Source of the DNA: Nitrospirota bacterium
GTDB lineage: Bacteria > Nitrospirota > 9FT-COMBO-42-15 > HDB-SIOI813
NCBI GenBank assembly: GCA_023248365.1
Contig: JAHFER010000065.1
Location: 1-8,004, forward strand
DNA: 8,004 nt
Direction of reading: 5' to 3'
Position 1 is the stretch's first letter; the number at the start of each line of letters is the position of its first letter. The translations under genes and the position numbers were made by a program. This document shows, piece after piece, positions 1-7,300 of the stretch. The notes beneath the pieces were generated by a model, which did not search any database, had not been told where the DNA came from, and saw nothing but the letters and a program-made list of their open reading frames with translations.

Positions 1-87
1 GGTGAGGGGGGATTTGAAACGGTAGTTTCGGATGAAACCACAGAAAGAAAGGCCGAGATAAATGATGAGCTTTGGGAAAAGGCATAA
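1..87 (+). CDS. Possible C-terminal tail of FliO (partial, uncertain)
   Basis: Frame 1 is open from the window edge to a TAA at 85-87 and encodes 28 charged residues ending in NDELWEKA. FliO, a small membrane protein that helps assemble the FliP ring, is commonly encoded just before fliP, so position is the main argument. If this is the true end, the gene overlaps fliP by 26 bases. The competing reading is frame 2, which ends at TAG 23-25 after a tail reading VRGDLKR and would leave a 36-base spacer. Frame 3 stops at 3-5. No conserved FliO motif is visible in so short a piece, so both the identity and the frame are inferred from context. Confidence 0.3.
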   Translation, partial: GEGGFETVVSDETTERKAEINDELWEKA

Positions 88-862
88 GTATTTTAAACGT
101 TTGCTGTTGACGGCCTTTGTGGCAATTGTCACACTGATGTTTCCGGTAAGGATGGCATTTGCGGCAGAAGCAGCAGGGGGCGGAATGCCTTTGCCCAATA
201 TAAATATCAGCATCGGCGGGAATCAGGGAACAGGCGGAACTGCTGTTACCATGCAGATCCTGTTTCTCCTTACGATACTATCCCTTGCTCCTGCAATTTT
301 AGTTATGGTAACCTCATTTACCAGGATAGCGGTTGTTCTTTCTCTTCTGCGCCAGGCGCTTGGAACACAGCAGATTCCTCCTAACCAAATCATTGTCAGT
401 CTGTCTCTTTTTCTTACCTTTTTCATTATGTCTCCGGTTTGGAATAAGATAAATGCGGAGGCTGTCCAGCCGCTTATGGCGAATGAGATAACTCAGTCCG
501 TAGCCTTTGACAGGGCAATAGTGCCGATCAGAGGGTTTATGTTGAAGCAGGTCAGGGAAAAAGACCTCGCCCTTTTTATTGATATGGCGAAGATAAAAAA
601 CCCAAAGGATGTCTCTGAGGTCCCTACATATGTGATAATTCCGGCCTTTATGATCAGTGAGCTTAAAACCGCTTTTCAGATCGGTTTTTTACTATACATA
701 CCATTTCTTGTGCTTGATATGGTAGTTGCCAGTGTTCTTATGTCAATGGGAATGATGATGCTCCCTCCTGTAATGATATCTCTGCCTTTTAAGCTGATGT
801 TGTTTGTGCTTGTAGATGGATGGTACCTGATAATTGGTTCCATAGTTAAGAGCTTTGGTTAA
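62..862 (+). CDS. fliP: Flagellar export gate protein FliP
   Basis: FliP is the main channel-forming subunit of the flagellar type III export gate in the inner membrane; in Salmonella five copies assemble with FliQ and FliR. The 266-residue product begins with a signal peptide (K/R-rich residues 1-13, hydrophobic 14-34, likely cut after AFA at 32-34), as is usual for flagellar FliP. Conserved family blocks follow: FTRIAVVLSLLRQALGTQQ (86-104), the FLTFFIMSPVW block (117-127), and the C-terminal MGMMMLPPVMISLPFKLMLF stretch (229-248) followed by DGW. Hydrophobic segments lie near 66-84, 106-125, 190-222 and 240-262. AAAGG at 48-52 sits 9 bases before ATG 62; the adjacent ATG at 65 is equally possible. 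It is the first complete gene of the block, with fliQ starting 6 bases after its stop. Length is close to the family norm of about 245-260. Confidence 0.97.
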   Translation: MMSFGKRHKYFKRLLLTAFVAIVTLMFPVRMAFAAEAAGGGMPLPNINISIGGNQGTGGTAVTMQILFLLTILSLAPAILVMVTSFTRIAVVLSLLRQALGTQQIPPNQIIVSLSLFLTFFIMSPVWNKINAEAVQPLMANEITQSVAFDRAIVPIRGFMLKQVREKDLALFIDMAKIKNPKDVSEVPTYVIIPAFMISELKTAFQIGFLLYIPFLVLDMVVASVLMSMGMMMLPPVMISLPFKLMLFVLVDGWYLIIGSIVKSFG

Positions 863-868
863 GGGAAA

Positions 869-1138
869 ATGACACCTGAACTTATCATCACCATAGGCAA
901 GAGCGCTCTTGAGACAGTAATTTTAATATCTGCCCCAATGTTACTGCTCAGTCTTATAGTCGGAATATTAATAAGTGTATTCCAGGCTGTAACGCAGATT
1001 AATGAGGCGACATTAACATTTGTTCCAAAAATAATTGTAACGTTTCTGGCATTACTGCTCTTCTTCCCGTGGATGCTAAGGGTGATGCTTGGATTTACAG
1101 CCAATTTATTTACGAATATACCTATGTATGTTCGTTAG
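869..1138 (+). CDS. fliQ: Flagellar export gate protein FliQ
   Basis: FliQ is a small two-helix inner-membrane protein that packs around the FliP/FliR core of the export gate (four copies in the Salmonella structure). The 89-residue length is exactly typical. Two hydrophobic helices span about 13-38 and 52-75, joined by the family-typical loop FQAVTQINEATLTFVPK (38-54), with QINE at 43-46. The start is ATG 869, six bases after the fliP stop; the purine run TAAGGG overlapping that stop serves as a close-spaced ribosome binding site, so translation is probably coupled to fliP. The stop is TAG 1136-1138, 15 bases before fliR. Its flagellar rather than virulence type III identity follows from the flhF, flhG and fliA neighbours. 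Confidence 0.97.
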   Translation: MTPELIITIGKSALETVILISAPMLLLSLIVGILISVFQAVTQINEATLTFVPKIIVTFLALLLFFPWMLRVMLGFTANLFTNIPMYVR

Positions 1139-1153
1139 AAAGTTAAAGACTGA

Positions 1154-1918
1154 ATGGATATAAACATTAGTTCCTTTATCTTAATATTTGTACGAGTTGC
1201 ATCTATGCTGTTTAGCATTCCGGTCATAGGGGCCAAGAATGTACCAAAGGGATTTAAAATAGGGCTTGGATTTTTTATAACTATGATCTTAATGCATATT
1301 GTAAATATTGATAACAATATCAAACCTGACAATATTTCGACTATGGTTATGGCAATAGGCGGAGAATTCATGATAGGTTTTATAATAGGTCTTCTGGCCA
1401 AACTGATCTTTACGGCCGTTGATATTGCAGGGGATATAATGGGGGTTCAGATGGGATTTTCGATTGCAAATGTAATTGATCCGCAGACGAGCGCTCAGGT
1501 ACCAATTGTAGGTACATTCCAGTCGCTGCTCTGTGCCCTGATATTTTTATCAATAAATGCCCATCACTATTTCCTTGCTGCCATTGCAGAGAGTTTTAAT
1601 ATAATCCCTCCTTTACGGTTTGCGTTATCAGGAGAGCTGTTAAATAGTGTTGTAAGATTTGTCGGAGAGATATTTATTCTTGCCATCAAGATTGGCGCGC
1701 CTGTTATGGTGGCATTACTAATAACCAATGTGGCCATGAGTATTGTATCAAAAACAATGCCGCAAATGAATTTAATGGCAATTGGCTTTCCAATAACAAT
1801 TATATCCGGATTAATCATCATGAGCCTTTCTCTTCCGCTTTTTGGGTATTTGATGCAAAGGATATTTGAAGACATGCAGGGGAATATGCTGAATATGTTG
1901 ACTATTATGGGGAGATAA
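1154..1918 (+). CDS. fliR: Flagellar export gate protein FliR
   Basis: FliR is the single-copy subunit that closes the FliP ring at the top of the export gate; it resembles a FliP-FliQ fusion. The 254 residues match the usual length of about 260. The N-terminus (FVRVASMLFSIPVIG, 12-26, then KNVPKGFKIGL) is typical, as are GEFMIGFIIGL (70-80), GDIMGVQMGF (93-102), a conserved DPQ (109-111), PQMN (203-206) and GFP (211-213). The protein is almost entirely hydrophobic apart from short loops. ATG 1154 fits the family N-terminus, but I see no good Shine-Dalgarno upstream, only AAAG at about 1145-1148, so translation may rely on coupling to the fliQ stop 15 bases upstream. The gene ends one base before flhB begins. 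Confidence 0.96.
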   Translation: MDINISSFILIFVRVASMLFSIPVIGAKNVPKGFKIGLGFFITMILMHIVNIDNNIKPDNISTMVMAIGGEFMIGFIIGLLAKLIFTAVDIAGDIMGVQMGFSIANVIDPQTSAQVPIVGTFQSLLCALIFLSINAHHYFLAAIAESFNIIPPLRFALSGELLNSVVRFVGEIFILAIKIGAPVMVALLITNVAMSIVSKTMPQMNLMAIGFPITIISGLIIMSLSLPLFGYLMQRIFEDMQGNMLNMLTIMGR

Positions 1919-1919
1919 G

Positions 1920-2981
1920 ATGGCTGAACAGGATATGGAAAAGACAGAACAAGCTACCCCTAAACGTGCCCAGGAGGCGCGCGAAAAAGGGTCGGTAGCA
2001 AGAAGTCATGAGATACCATCTGTTGCGGTTCTGCTAATGGGTACAATGGCGCTTTATTTTATATTTCCCAGGATATATGCAAATTTTCTTGAGATGACAA
2101 CAGGCATACTATCTTCAAGCGGTACTATGGAGCTGACAAATGAGAATATATATCCTTTTGGAGTGAATATAATTAAGAGAATATTTTTTATATTATCGCC
2201 GTTCTTATTTGTGATAGTTTCAGCCGGTGTTGCTTCCAATATTCTTCAGGTTGGTTTTATGTTTTCTGCCAAGTCAATGGAATTGAACTTAAACCGCATT
2301 AATCCTTTAGAAGGGGTCAAAAGGATAATCTCCCTGAATTCATTAATGGAATTAGTTAAATCTTCAATAAAGGTAATTATAGTCGGGTATACTGCGTATG
2401 TACTTATCAAACGGGAGTTTTATAACTTTCCGTTACTGATTGAAACTGATGTCCCGTATATCATGTCATATTCCGGAAGAATTGTTGTGAGGCTTTTGAC
2501 ATGGACCGGGGGAGTGCTGGTAATACTTGCAGCTATAGACTATGGATTTAAAAGATGGCAGCACACAAAGAGCCTGAAGATGACAAAGGAAGAGATTAAA
2601 GAAGAGTTTAAACAGATGGAAGGAGATCCAAATGTCAAGTCAAGGATCAAGGCTCTTCAGCTTCAGATGTCCAGGAAGCGTATGATGGCAAGTGTTCCTA
2701 CGGCAGATGTTGTAATAACAAACCCTGTTCATCTGGCTATTGCAATCTCATATAAACGTGAAGACATGGGCGCTCCCAAGGTAGTAGCGAAAGGGGCAGG
2801 ATTAATTGCAGAGAAGATAAAGGAGATAGCAAGGGCCAATGGTGTAGTCGTTGTGGAAAATAAACCACTGGCACGTGCGATCTTCAAAGTGGCAGCAATA
2901 GGGGAAGAGATCCCAGAGAATCTTTATAAGGCTGTTGCAGAGATACTGGCTTATGTGTACAGGCTGAAGAGGAAAATATAA
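1920..2981 (+). CDS. flhB: Flagellar export specificity switch FlhB
   Basis: FlhB wraps the FliPQR gate and switches export from rod/hook to filament substrates. The 353-residue product has the typical N-terminus (KTEQATPKRAQEAREKGSVARSHEI, 8-32), about four membrane helices (near 32-52, 88-108, 143-163, 185-207), the linker with MTKEEIKEEFKQMEGDP (221-237), and the cytoplasmic autocleavage domain. The autocleavage site, normally NPTH, reads N268-P269-V270-H271 (bases 2721-2732). The Asn and Pro that carry out cleavage are kept, but Thr is Val. Downstream are the family blocks KVVAKGAG, ARANGVVVVENKPLARA and the C-terminal VYRLK. GGGGAG at 1909-1914, inside the end of fliR, is a strong ribosome binding site 5 bases before ATG 1920, and the stop-to-start gap from fliR is one base. 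There is no C-terminal extension. Confidence 0.97.
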   Translation: MAEQDMEKTEQATPKRAQEAREKGSVARSHEIPSVAVLLMGTMALYFIFPRIYANFLEMTTGILSSSGTMELTNENIYPFGVNIIKRIFFILSPFLFVIVSAGVASNILQVGFMFSAKSMELNLNRINPLEGVKRIISLNSLMELVKSSIKVIIVGYTAYVLIKREFYNFPLLIETDVPYIMSYSGRIVVRLLTWTGGVLVILAAIDYGFKRWQHTKSLKMTKEEIKEEFKQMEGDPNVKSRIKALQLQMSRKRMMASVPTADVVITNPVHLAIAISYKREDMGAPKVVAKGAGLIAEKIKEIARANGVVVVENKPLARAIFKVAAIGEEIPENLYKAVAEILAYVYRLKRKI

Positions 2982-2984
2982 CAA

Positions 2985-3026
2985 GTAATGAGTCATGTGT
3001 AATGGGTTATGTGTGATGGGAAATAA
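2985..3026 (+). repeat. Heptamer tandem repeat in the flhB-flhA spacer
   Basis: Six consecutive 7-base units fill most of the 54-base gap between flhB and flhA. The loose consensus is GTNATGN; the first five units all match it and the sixth (GAAATAA) is degenerate. At a 14-base period, units 1-2 and 3-4 agree at 12 of 14 positions. Because 7 is not a multiple of 3, the ATG in each unit falls in the next frame, producing very short start-stop frames with overlapping TAATG and TGATG junctions. The repeat ends 9 bases before flhA, beside its ribosome binding site (AAGGGTGAG, 3024-3032). The periodicity is seen directly; any role is unknown. Confidence 0.75.
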
Positions 3027-3035
3027 GGGTGAGAT

Positions 3036-5174
3036 ATGGCAGAGGCAGTAGCAAAGAAAACAAATAATAACAGCATCATTATAACGCTGGCCAAAAACAG
3101 TGATATGGCATTAGGCCTGCTGGTTCTGGGTATTGTTGTGGTAATGATTGTACCAATTCCACCTTTTGTCATGGATATACTGCTCTCGTTCAGTATTACC
3201 TTTTCTATTGTTATTATGCTTGTATCAATGTATATATTAAAACCTATTGAGTTCTCAGTATTCCCGTCTGTGCTTCTTGTTACGACCCTTGCAAGATTGT
3301 CAATGAATGTGGCCTCCACAAGGTTGATCCTGCTTAAAGGACATGAGGGCTCTGATGCCGCCGGCAAGGTGATTAAGGCGTTCGGTAATTTTGTTGTGGG
3401 CGGGAATTATGCTGTTGGAATAATAATCTTTGTGATCCTTGTTATTATTAATTTTGTCGTAATCACAAAGGGCGCCGGACGAATTGCTGAAGTTGCCGCA
3501 AGGTTTACCCTCGATGCAATGCCTGGTAAACAGATGAGCATAGATGCAGACCTTAATGCAGGACAGATAGACGATGTTGAGGCAAGGAGACGGAGGACAG
3601 CAGTTGCAAGAGAGGCGGAATTCTATGGCGCAATGGATGGCGCAAGTAAATTTGTAAGAGGTGATGCCGTAGCAGGTATTATCATAACATTAATCAATAT
3701 CGCTGGCGGCCTTATTATAGGGATATTACAACATGGTTTGAGTATTAGTGTTGCAGCCCAAAATTATACATTACTTACAGTTGGAGATGGTCTTGTAAGC
3801 CAGATACCGGCGCTTATAATATCTACGTCTGCCGGTATAATAGTTACACGTGCCGCCTCTGACTCAAATCTCGGAAGTGAGATTACAAAGCAACTGCTTG
3901 TTCATCCCAAGGCTATTGCTATCAGCGCCGGTATTATCTTCTTTTTTGGATTAATACCAGGTTTGCCGCACATCCCATTTATACTCTTCTCATTAATTAC
4001 AGCATTTGTAGCATGGGTTTCTTATAATATGAAAGCAACGATGGAGGAAGAGGGTTTATGGACAGCGCATGAGACCTCTAAAAAGGAGGTCAGACCGGGG
4101 ACTGAGCCAAAGGCCGAACTGCCAAAGGAAGAGACTGACCTGATTCCTCCGCTTGATATAATGGAATTAAACCTTGGATATGGCCTCATAGCACTGGCAG
4201 ATATCGAGCAAAAGGGTGAATTAGTAGAGAGAATAAAGGCTGTACGCCACCAGTTTGCATCTGAAATGGGGATATTAATCCCTCCAATTCATATAAGGGA
4301 CAGTTTCCAGCTTGAGTCTAATAAATATGCCATAATAATCAAAGGCGCTGTAGTAGCGGGCGGAGAGATTATTATGGATCGTTTTCTTGCCCTGAATCCC
4401 GAAGGCGTGGAAAAAGGAATACAGGGGATTCCAACTACGGAACCGTCATTTGGTCTTCCGGCTTTATGGATATTACCTCAGGATAAAGAAAGGGCTGAAA
4501 TCTCAGGATTTACTATTGTAGATCCTTCTACTGTAATTGCAACTCATCTGACCGAGGTGATTCGGTCTCATTCATATGAGCTTATCGGAAGACAGGAGAT
4601 TCAGTCATTGCTTGATAACTTTGCGAAAAGGTATCCAAAGGTGGTTGAAGAACTTGTCCCGAACCTTCTCCCTCTTGGTATAGTTGTAAAAGTGCTGCAG
4701 AACCTCTTACGGGAGAGAGTTCCTGTCAGAGATTTCCGTACAATCCTTGAAACTCTTGCTGATTATGCGTCTCTGACAAAAGACCCTGAGATTTTAACGG
4801 AATATGTGCGTTCATGCCTTTCAAGGGCTATTACTATGCAGTACCAGAATGAGAATAATCTCCATGTAATAACAATTGACCCTGTATTTGAAGAGAAGAT
4901 AGGGGCATCTGTCCGGCAGACTTCTCAGGGAATGCACATTTCAATAGAGCCGCGAATGGCCCATAGCTTTATAAATCAGCTAAAGGGATTTATCGAAGCT
5001 GCAAACAGGAGTGGAATTTATCCTGTGCTTCTAACATCACCCGCAATAAGGAGTTCATTGAGAAAGTTTCTTGAAAAGTTTATCCCTAACATCGTTGTTA
5101 TGTCTTCAAACGAGGTTTCATCAGTTGTGGGCTTACAACCAATCAATATAGTGAGGTATAACGATGCAGATTAA
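3036..5174 (+). CDS. flhA: Flagellar export gate protein FlhA (FHIPEP family)
   Basis: FlhA forms a nonameric ring below the FliPQR gate; its membrane part uses the proton motive force and its cytoplasmic domain docks chaperone-substrate complexes. The 712 residues fit the usual 680-710. The membrane half (about 20-333, roughly eight helices) contains FPSVLLVTTLARLSMNVAST (76-95), RFTLDAMPGKQMSIDADLNA (156-175) and RGDAVAG (208-214), where D210 corresponds to the Asp essential for export in Salmonella (D208). A charged linker follows (about 335-370), then the cytoplasmic domain, starting near the LIPPLDIMELNLGYGL block, with IHIRDS and the C-terminal blocks VVKVLQNLLRERVPVRD and VVMSSNEV. The start ATG 3036 is preceded by AAGGGTGAG. 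The last 11 bases overlap flhF, and the flhF ribosome binding site lies inside flhA. Confidence 0.97.
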   Translation: MAEAVAKKTNNNSIIITLAKNSDMALGLLVLGIVVVMIVPIPPFVMDILLSFSITFSIVIMLVSMYILKPIEFSVFPSVLLVTTLARLSMNVASTRLILLKGHEGSDAAGKVIKAFGNFVVGGNYAVGIIIFVILVIINFVVITKGAGRIAEVAARFTLDAMPGKQMSIDADLNAGQIDDVEARRRRTAVAREAEFYGAMDGASKFVRGDAVAGIIITLINIAGGLIIGILQHGLSISVAAQNYTLLTVGDGLVSQIPALIISTSAGIIVTRAASDSNLGSEITKQLLVHPKAIAISAGIIFFFGLIPGLPHIPFILFSLITAFVAWVSYNMKATMEEEGLWTAHETSKKEVRPGTEPKAELPKEETDLIPPLDIMELNLGYGLIALADIEQKGELVERIKAVRHQFASEMGILIPPIHIRDSFQLESNKYAIIIKGAVVAGGEIIMDRFLALNPEGVEKGIQGIPTTEPSFGLPALWILPQDKERAEISGFTIVDPSTVIATHLTEVIRSHSYELIGRQEIQSLLDNFAKRYPKVVEELVPNLLPLGIVVKVLQNLLRERVPVRDFRTILETLADYASLTKDPEILTEYVRSCLSRAITMQYQNENNLHVITIDPVFEEKIGASVRQTSQGMHISIEPRMAHSFINQLKGFIEAANRSGIYPVLLTSPAIRSSLRKFLEKFIPNIVVMSSNEVSSVVGLQPINIVRYNDAD

Positions 5175-6360
5175 AAAGTATGAAGCAGTTGACATGCAGG
5201 AGGCTATTAAACTTATAAAAAGCGACCTCGGCCCTGATGCAGTTATATTATCCACGCGAGAGATCAGGAGAGGAAATGGAATATTTGGTATGTTTAGCAG
5301 GCAGGTAGTAGAGGTGGTTGCAGCCAGAGACTATACAGAAAAGGTAAAAGACAGAGTGTCTGCTGCTTACCAGGCCCAGGTTTCAGTTAAAGACAATGTT
5401 GCATCAGAAGAGTTTCTGAAAGCTGAGGTTAACAAGATCAGGGCTGATTCCGCTGGAACTCCTGTTGAACTCCGTGAGGTCAGGACCGAAATCGGCGTCT
5501 TAAAGAGCTACGTACAGGAACTATTGCGGAGCGGAGAGAATGAACAATTAAAAGGTCTTTCGGATCATCTTGTATTTTTTTACAGAAAACTTTTATCAGG
5601 TGGAATTGATATTACTCTTTCAGGCAGGATTGTCAGGATCCTTGATGCCAGACTTACTGAAGAGCAAAAGAATAATTTTGAGCAGATTAACAGACTTGGG
5701 TATGAACTTATTCAAAAGCAAATCAAGGTATCAGGCCCTGTATACAATATTGAGAAGGGGCAGAAGCTTGCAGTATTTGTTGGCCCTACAGGCGTGGGGA
5801 AAACAACCACTATCGCCAAGATTGCCGCCAGGTATACATTGGTTGATAAAAAGAAGGTGGCTCTTATTACGTTTGATACATACAGAATAGGGGCCATTGA
5901 ACAGCTTAAGATTTATGCAAAGATAATAGGACTCCCTGTTGATGTTGTATTAACACCTGAAGAATTACCAGGGGCTATAGAAAAGAGAAAGGATGCTGAT
6001 ATTATTTTGATAGATACTGCAGGCCGGAATCACAAAGATAGTGAGTATATTAAAGAAATAAAAGAGATGTGGACTCAGAAACTCAAATTAGATTGTTACC
6101 TTGTACTATCCTCAACAAGCAGTGATGGTGTATTGTCGGACATACTGAATCAGTTTAAAGAAATCCCTGTAGATGCGTTATTATTTACGAAATTAGATGA
6201 GACTGATAAATTTGGGACCATGTTTAATGCGATGATTAAGGCACAGAAACCATTGTCATATCTTACTACAGGTCAGCGCGTTCCTGAGGATATTGAACTT
6301 GCTGCGCCTGAACGTTTAAGCAGATTGATACTTGGTATGGAACCTGTAAACAGTCATTAA
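5164..6360 (+). CDS. flhF: SRP-type GTPase FlhF, flagellar placement
   Basis: FlhF is an SRP-family GTPase that marks the cell position, usually the pole, where a flagellum is built. The 398 residues divide into a variable B domain (about 1-110, with the conserved opening SDLGPDAVILSTREI), an N domain (about 110-205) and a complete G domain: P-loop GPTGVGKTT (207-215), the FDTYRIGAIEQLKIYA block, DTAGR (284-288) and TKLDE (342-346). All nucleotide-binding motifs look intact, so it should bind GTP and dimerise. It is shorter than Vibrio FlhF (about 500) because of a compact B domain, and closer to Bacillus FlhF (about 370). GAGG at 5153-5156 lies 7 bases before ATG 5164, and the 11-base overlap with flhA implies translational coupling. 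Its partner flhG follows after 36 bases. Confidence 0.96.
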   Translation: MQIKKYEAVDMQEAIKLIKSDLGPDAVILSTREIRRGNGIFGMFSRQVVEVVAARDYTEKVKDRVSAAYQAQVSVKDNVASEEFLKAEVNKIRADSAGTPVELREVRTEIGVLKSYVQELLRSGENEQLKGLSDHLVFFYRKLLSGGIDITLSGRIVRILDARLTEEQKNNFEQINRLGYELIQKQIKVSGPVYNIEKGQKLAVFVGPTGVGKTTTIAKIAARYTLVDKKKVALITFDTYRIGAIEQLKIYAKIIGLPVDVVLTPEELPGAIEKRKDADIILIDTAGRNHKDSEYIKEIKEMWTQKLKLDCYLVLSSTSSDGVLSDILNQFKEIPVDALLFTKLDETDKFGTMFNAMIKAQKPLSYLTTGQRVPEDIELAAPERLSRLILGMEPVNSH

Positions 6361-6373
6361 GTTGCAAGTACCG

Positions 6374-6383
6374 TGGATTACAA
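6374..6383 (+). repeat. 10-base word TGGATTACAA, copy 1 (before flhG)
   Basis: TGGATTACAA lies in the 36-base flhF-flhG spacer, immediately before the flhG ribosome binding site. An identical copy lies in the flhG-fliA spacer at 7308-7317. The identity is seen directly; function is unknown, and bases flanking the two copies do not extend the match. Confidence 0.6.
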
Positions 6384-6396
6384 CAGAGGGGGCTAA

Positions 6397-7287
6397 ATGG
6401 ATCAGGCTATATCATTGAAGGAGATGATGAATAAGAAGTTTATTAAAAGTGACATGGATGTAAATCAAAACAGGGTAAAGGTTATATCCGTAACCAGCGG
6501 CAAAGGGGGAGTTGGAAAGACTAATGTTGTCGTCAACCTTGCACTGTCATTGACTAAACTTGGTAAGAGGGTACTTGTTCTGGATGCTGACATGGGATTG
6601 GGAAATCTCGATGTAATGCTGGGTCTTACACCTGTGTACAATCTGCACCATGTTATAAATGGAGAAATTGGCATCTCTGATGTCATAACCAAAGGTCCGG
6701 GCGGGATGATGATCCTTCCTGCAAGTTCAGGTGTGCAGGAGTTGTCAGAACTTACTCCGACTCAGAAACTAAACTTGCTTACAGAGTTCGATAAGATTGA
6801 TGATTCCATTGATATAATGCTCATAGATACAGCCGCTGGTATCTCAAGTAATGTTATGTATTTTAACACTGCCGCCCAGGATATTATTGTCGTAGCATCG
6901 CCTGAGCCTACCTCCTTAACAGATGCCTATGCTGTAATGAAGGTGTTGCATACACAATACGGGGAGTCCCATTTTAAGTTATTGGTAAATATGGTCAATG
7001 ATTCTTCTGAAGGAAAAGATGTTTACAGAAAACTCAGTACTGCTGCCGACAGATTTTTGAATATTTCCATTGATTACTTAGGGTACGTTCTTAAGGATAA
7101 GCATGTTGTATTGTCAGTGATGGAACAGAGACCTGTACTTGACCTTTATCCATGGTCTAATGCAAGTAAGTGCTTTATTGAACTGGCTAAAAAGATAAGT
7201 GAGTGGCCGGTAAATACACATCTTAAAGGGAATATCCAGTTTATGTGGAAGAGGCTGATGGGGCAAACAGACTGGAGTAAGATTTGA
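6397..7287 (+). CDS. flhG: MinD-like ATPase FlhG (FleN/YlxH), flagellar number
   Basis: FlhG is a ParA/MinD-type ATPase that limits flagellar number and stimulates the GTPase of FlhF. The 296 residues carry an N-terminal DQAISLK (2-8), matching the FlhF-activating DQAxxLR motif except for Lys in place of the final Arg. Next come a deviant Walker A, GKGGVGKT (35-42, signature Lys36), the DADMGLGNLDVMLG block (63-76), Walker B IDTAAG (143-148), and SPEPTSLTDAYAV. The C-terminal segment with IQFMWKRLMG could be the amphipathic membrane-targeting helix of this family. The first ATG is chosen because it keeps the DQA motif and has AGAGGGGG at 6385-6392 just upstream; later Met codons at residues 10, 11 and 20 would lose the motif. 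It follows flhF directly, as expected for this pair, with fliA 57 bases beyond. Confidence 0.95.
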   Translation: MDQAISLKEMMNKKFIKSDMDVNQNRVKVISVTSGKGGVGKTNVVVNLALSLTKLGKRVLVLDADMGLGNLDVMLGLTPVYNLHHVINGEIGISDVITKGPGGMMILPASSGVQELSELTPTQKLNLLTEFDKIDDSIDIMLIDTAAGISSNVMYFNTAAQDIIVVASPEPTSLTDAYAVMKVLHTQYGESHFKLLVNMVNDSSEGKDVYRKLSTAADRFLNISIDYLGYVLKDKHVVLSVMEQRPVLDLYPWSNASKCFIELAKKISEWPVNTHLKGNIQFMWKRLMGQTDWSKI

Positions 7288-7300
7288 TATATAGACAAAA

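Noticed and set aside
52..61. GCCGAGATAA before fliP, resembling the sigma-28 -10 element GCCGATAA
   Set aside because: It has two extra bases relative to the consensus, lacks a good TAAA element about 15 bases upstream, and would place the start site inside the fliP start region.
2993..3367. 124-codon open frame on the minus strand over the start of flhA
   Set aside because: It runs antisense to highly conserved FlhA codons, has no ribosome binding site I can see, and its product resembles no family I know. It is a shadow of flhA.
4188..4205. TGGCAG followed by GAGC inside flhA as a sigma-54 promoter (GG-N10-GC spacing)
   Set aside because: The -12 element lacks the TTGC form and the site lies in the middle of a gene with no start downstream to serve.
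5570..5890. 106-codon plus-strand open frame within flhF in another frame
   Set aside because: It overlaps the N domain and P-loop region of FlhF, whose own motifs are intact, and no good ribosome binding site precedes it.
7265..7293. TATATA at 7288-7293 as a -10 element of a fliA promoter
   Set aside because: The expected -35 position reads AAACAG, a poor match to TTGACA, and an AT-rich six-mer alone is not enough.
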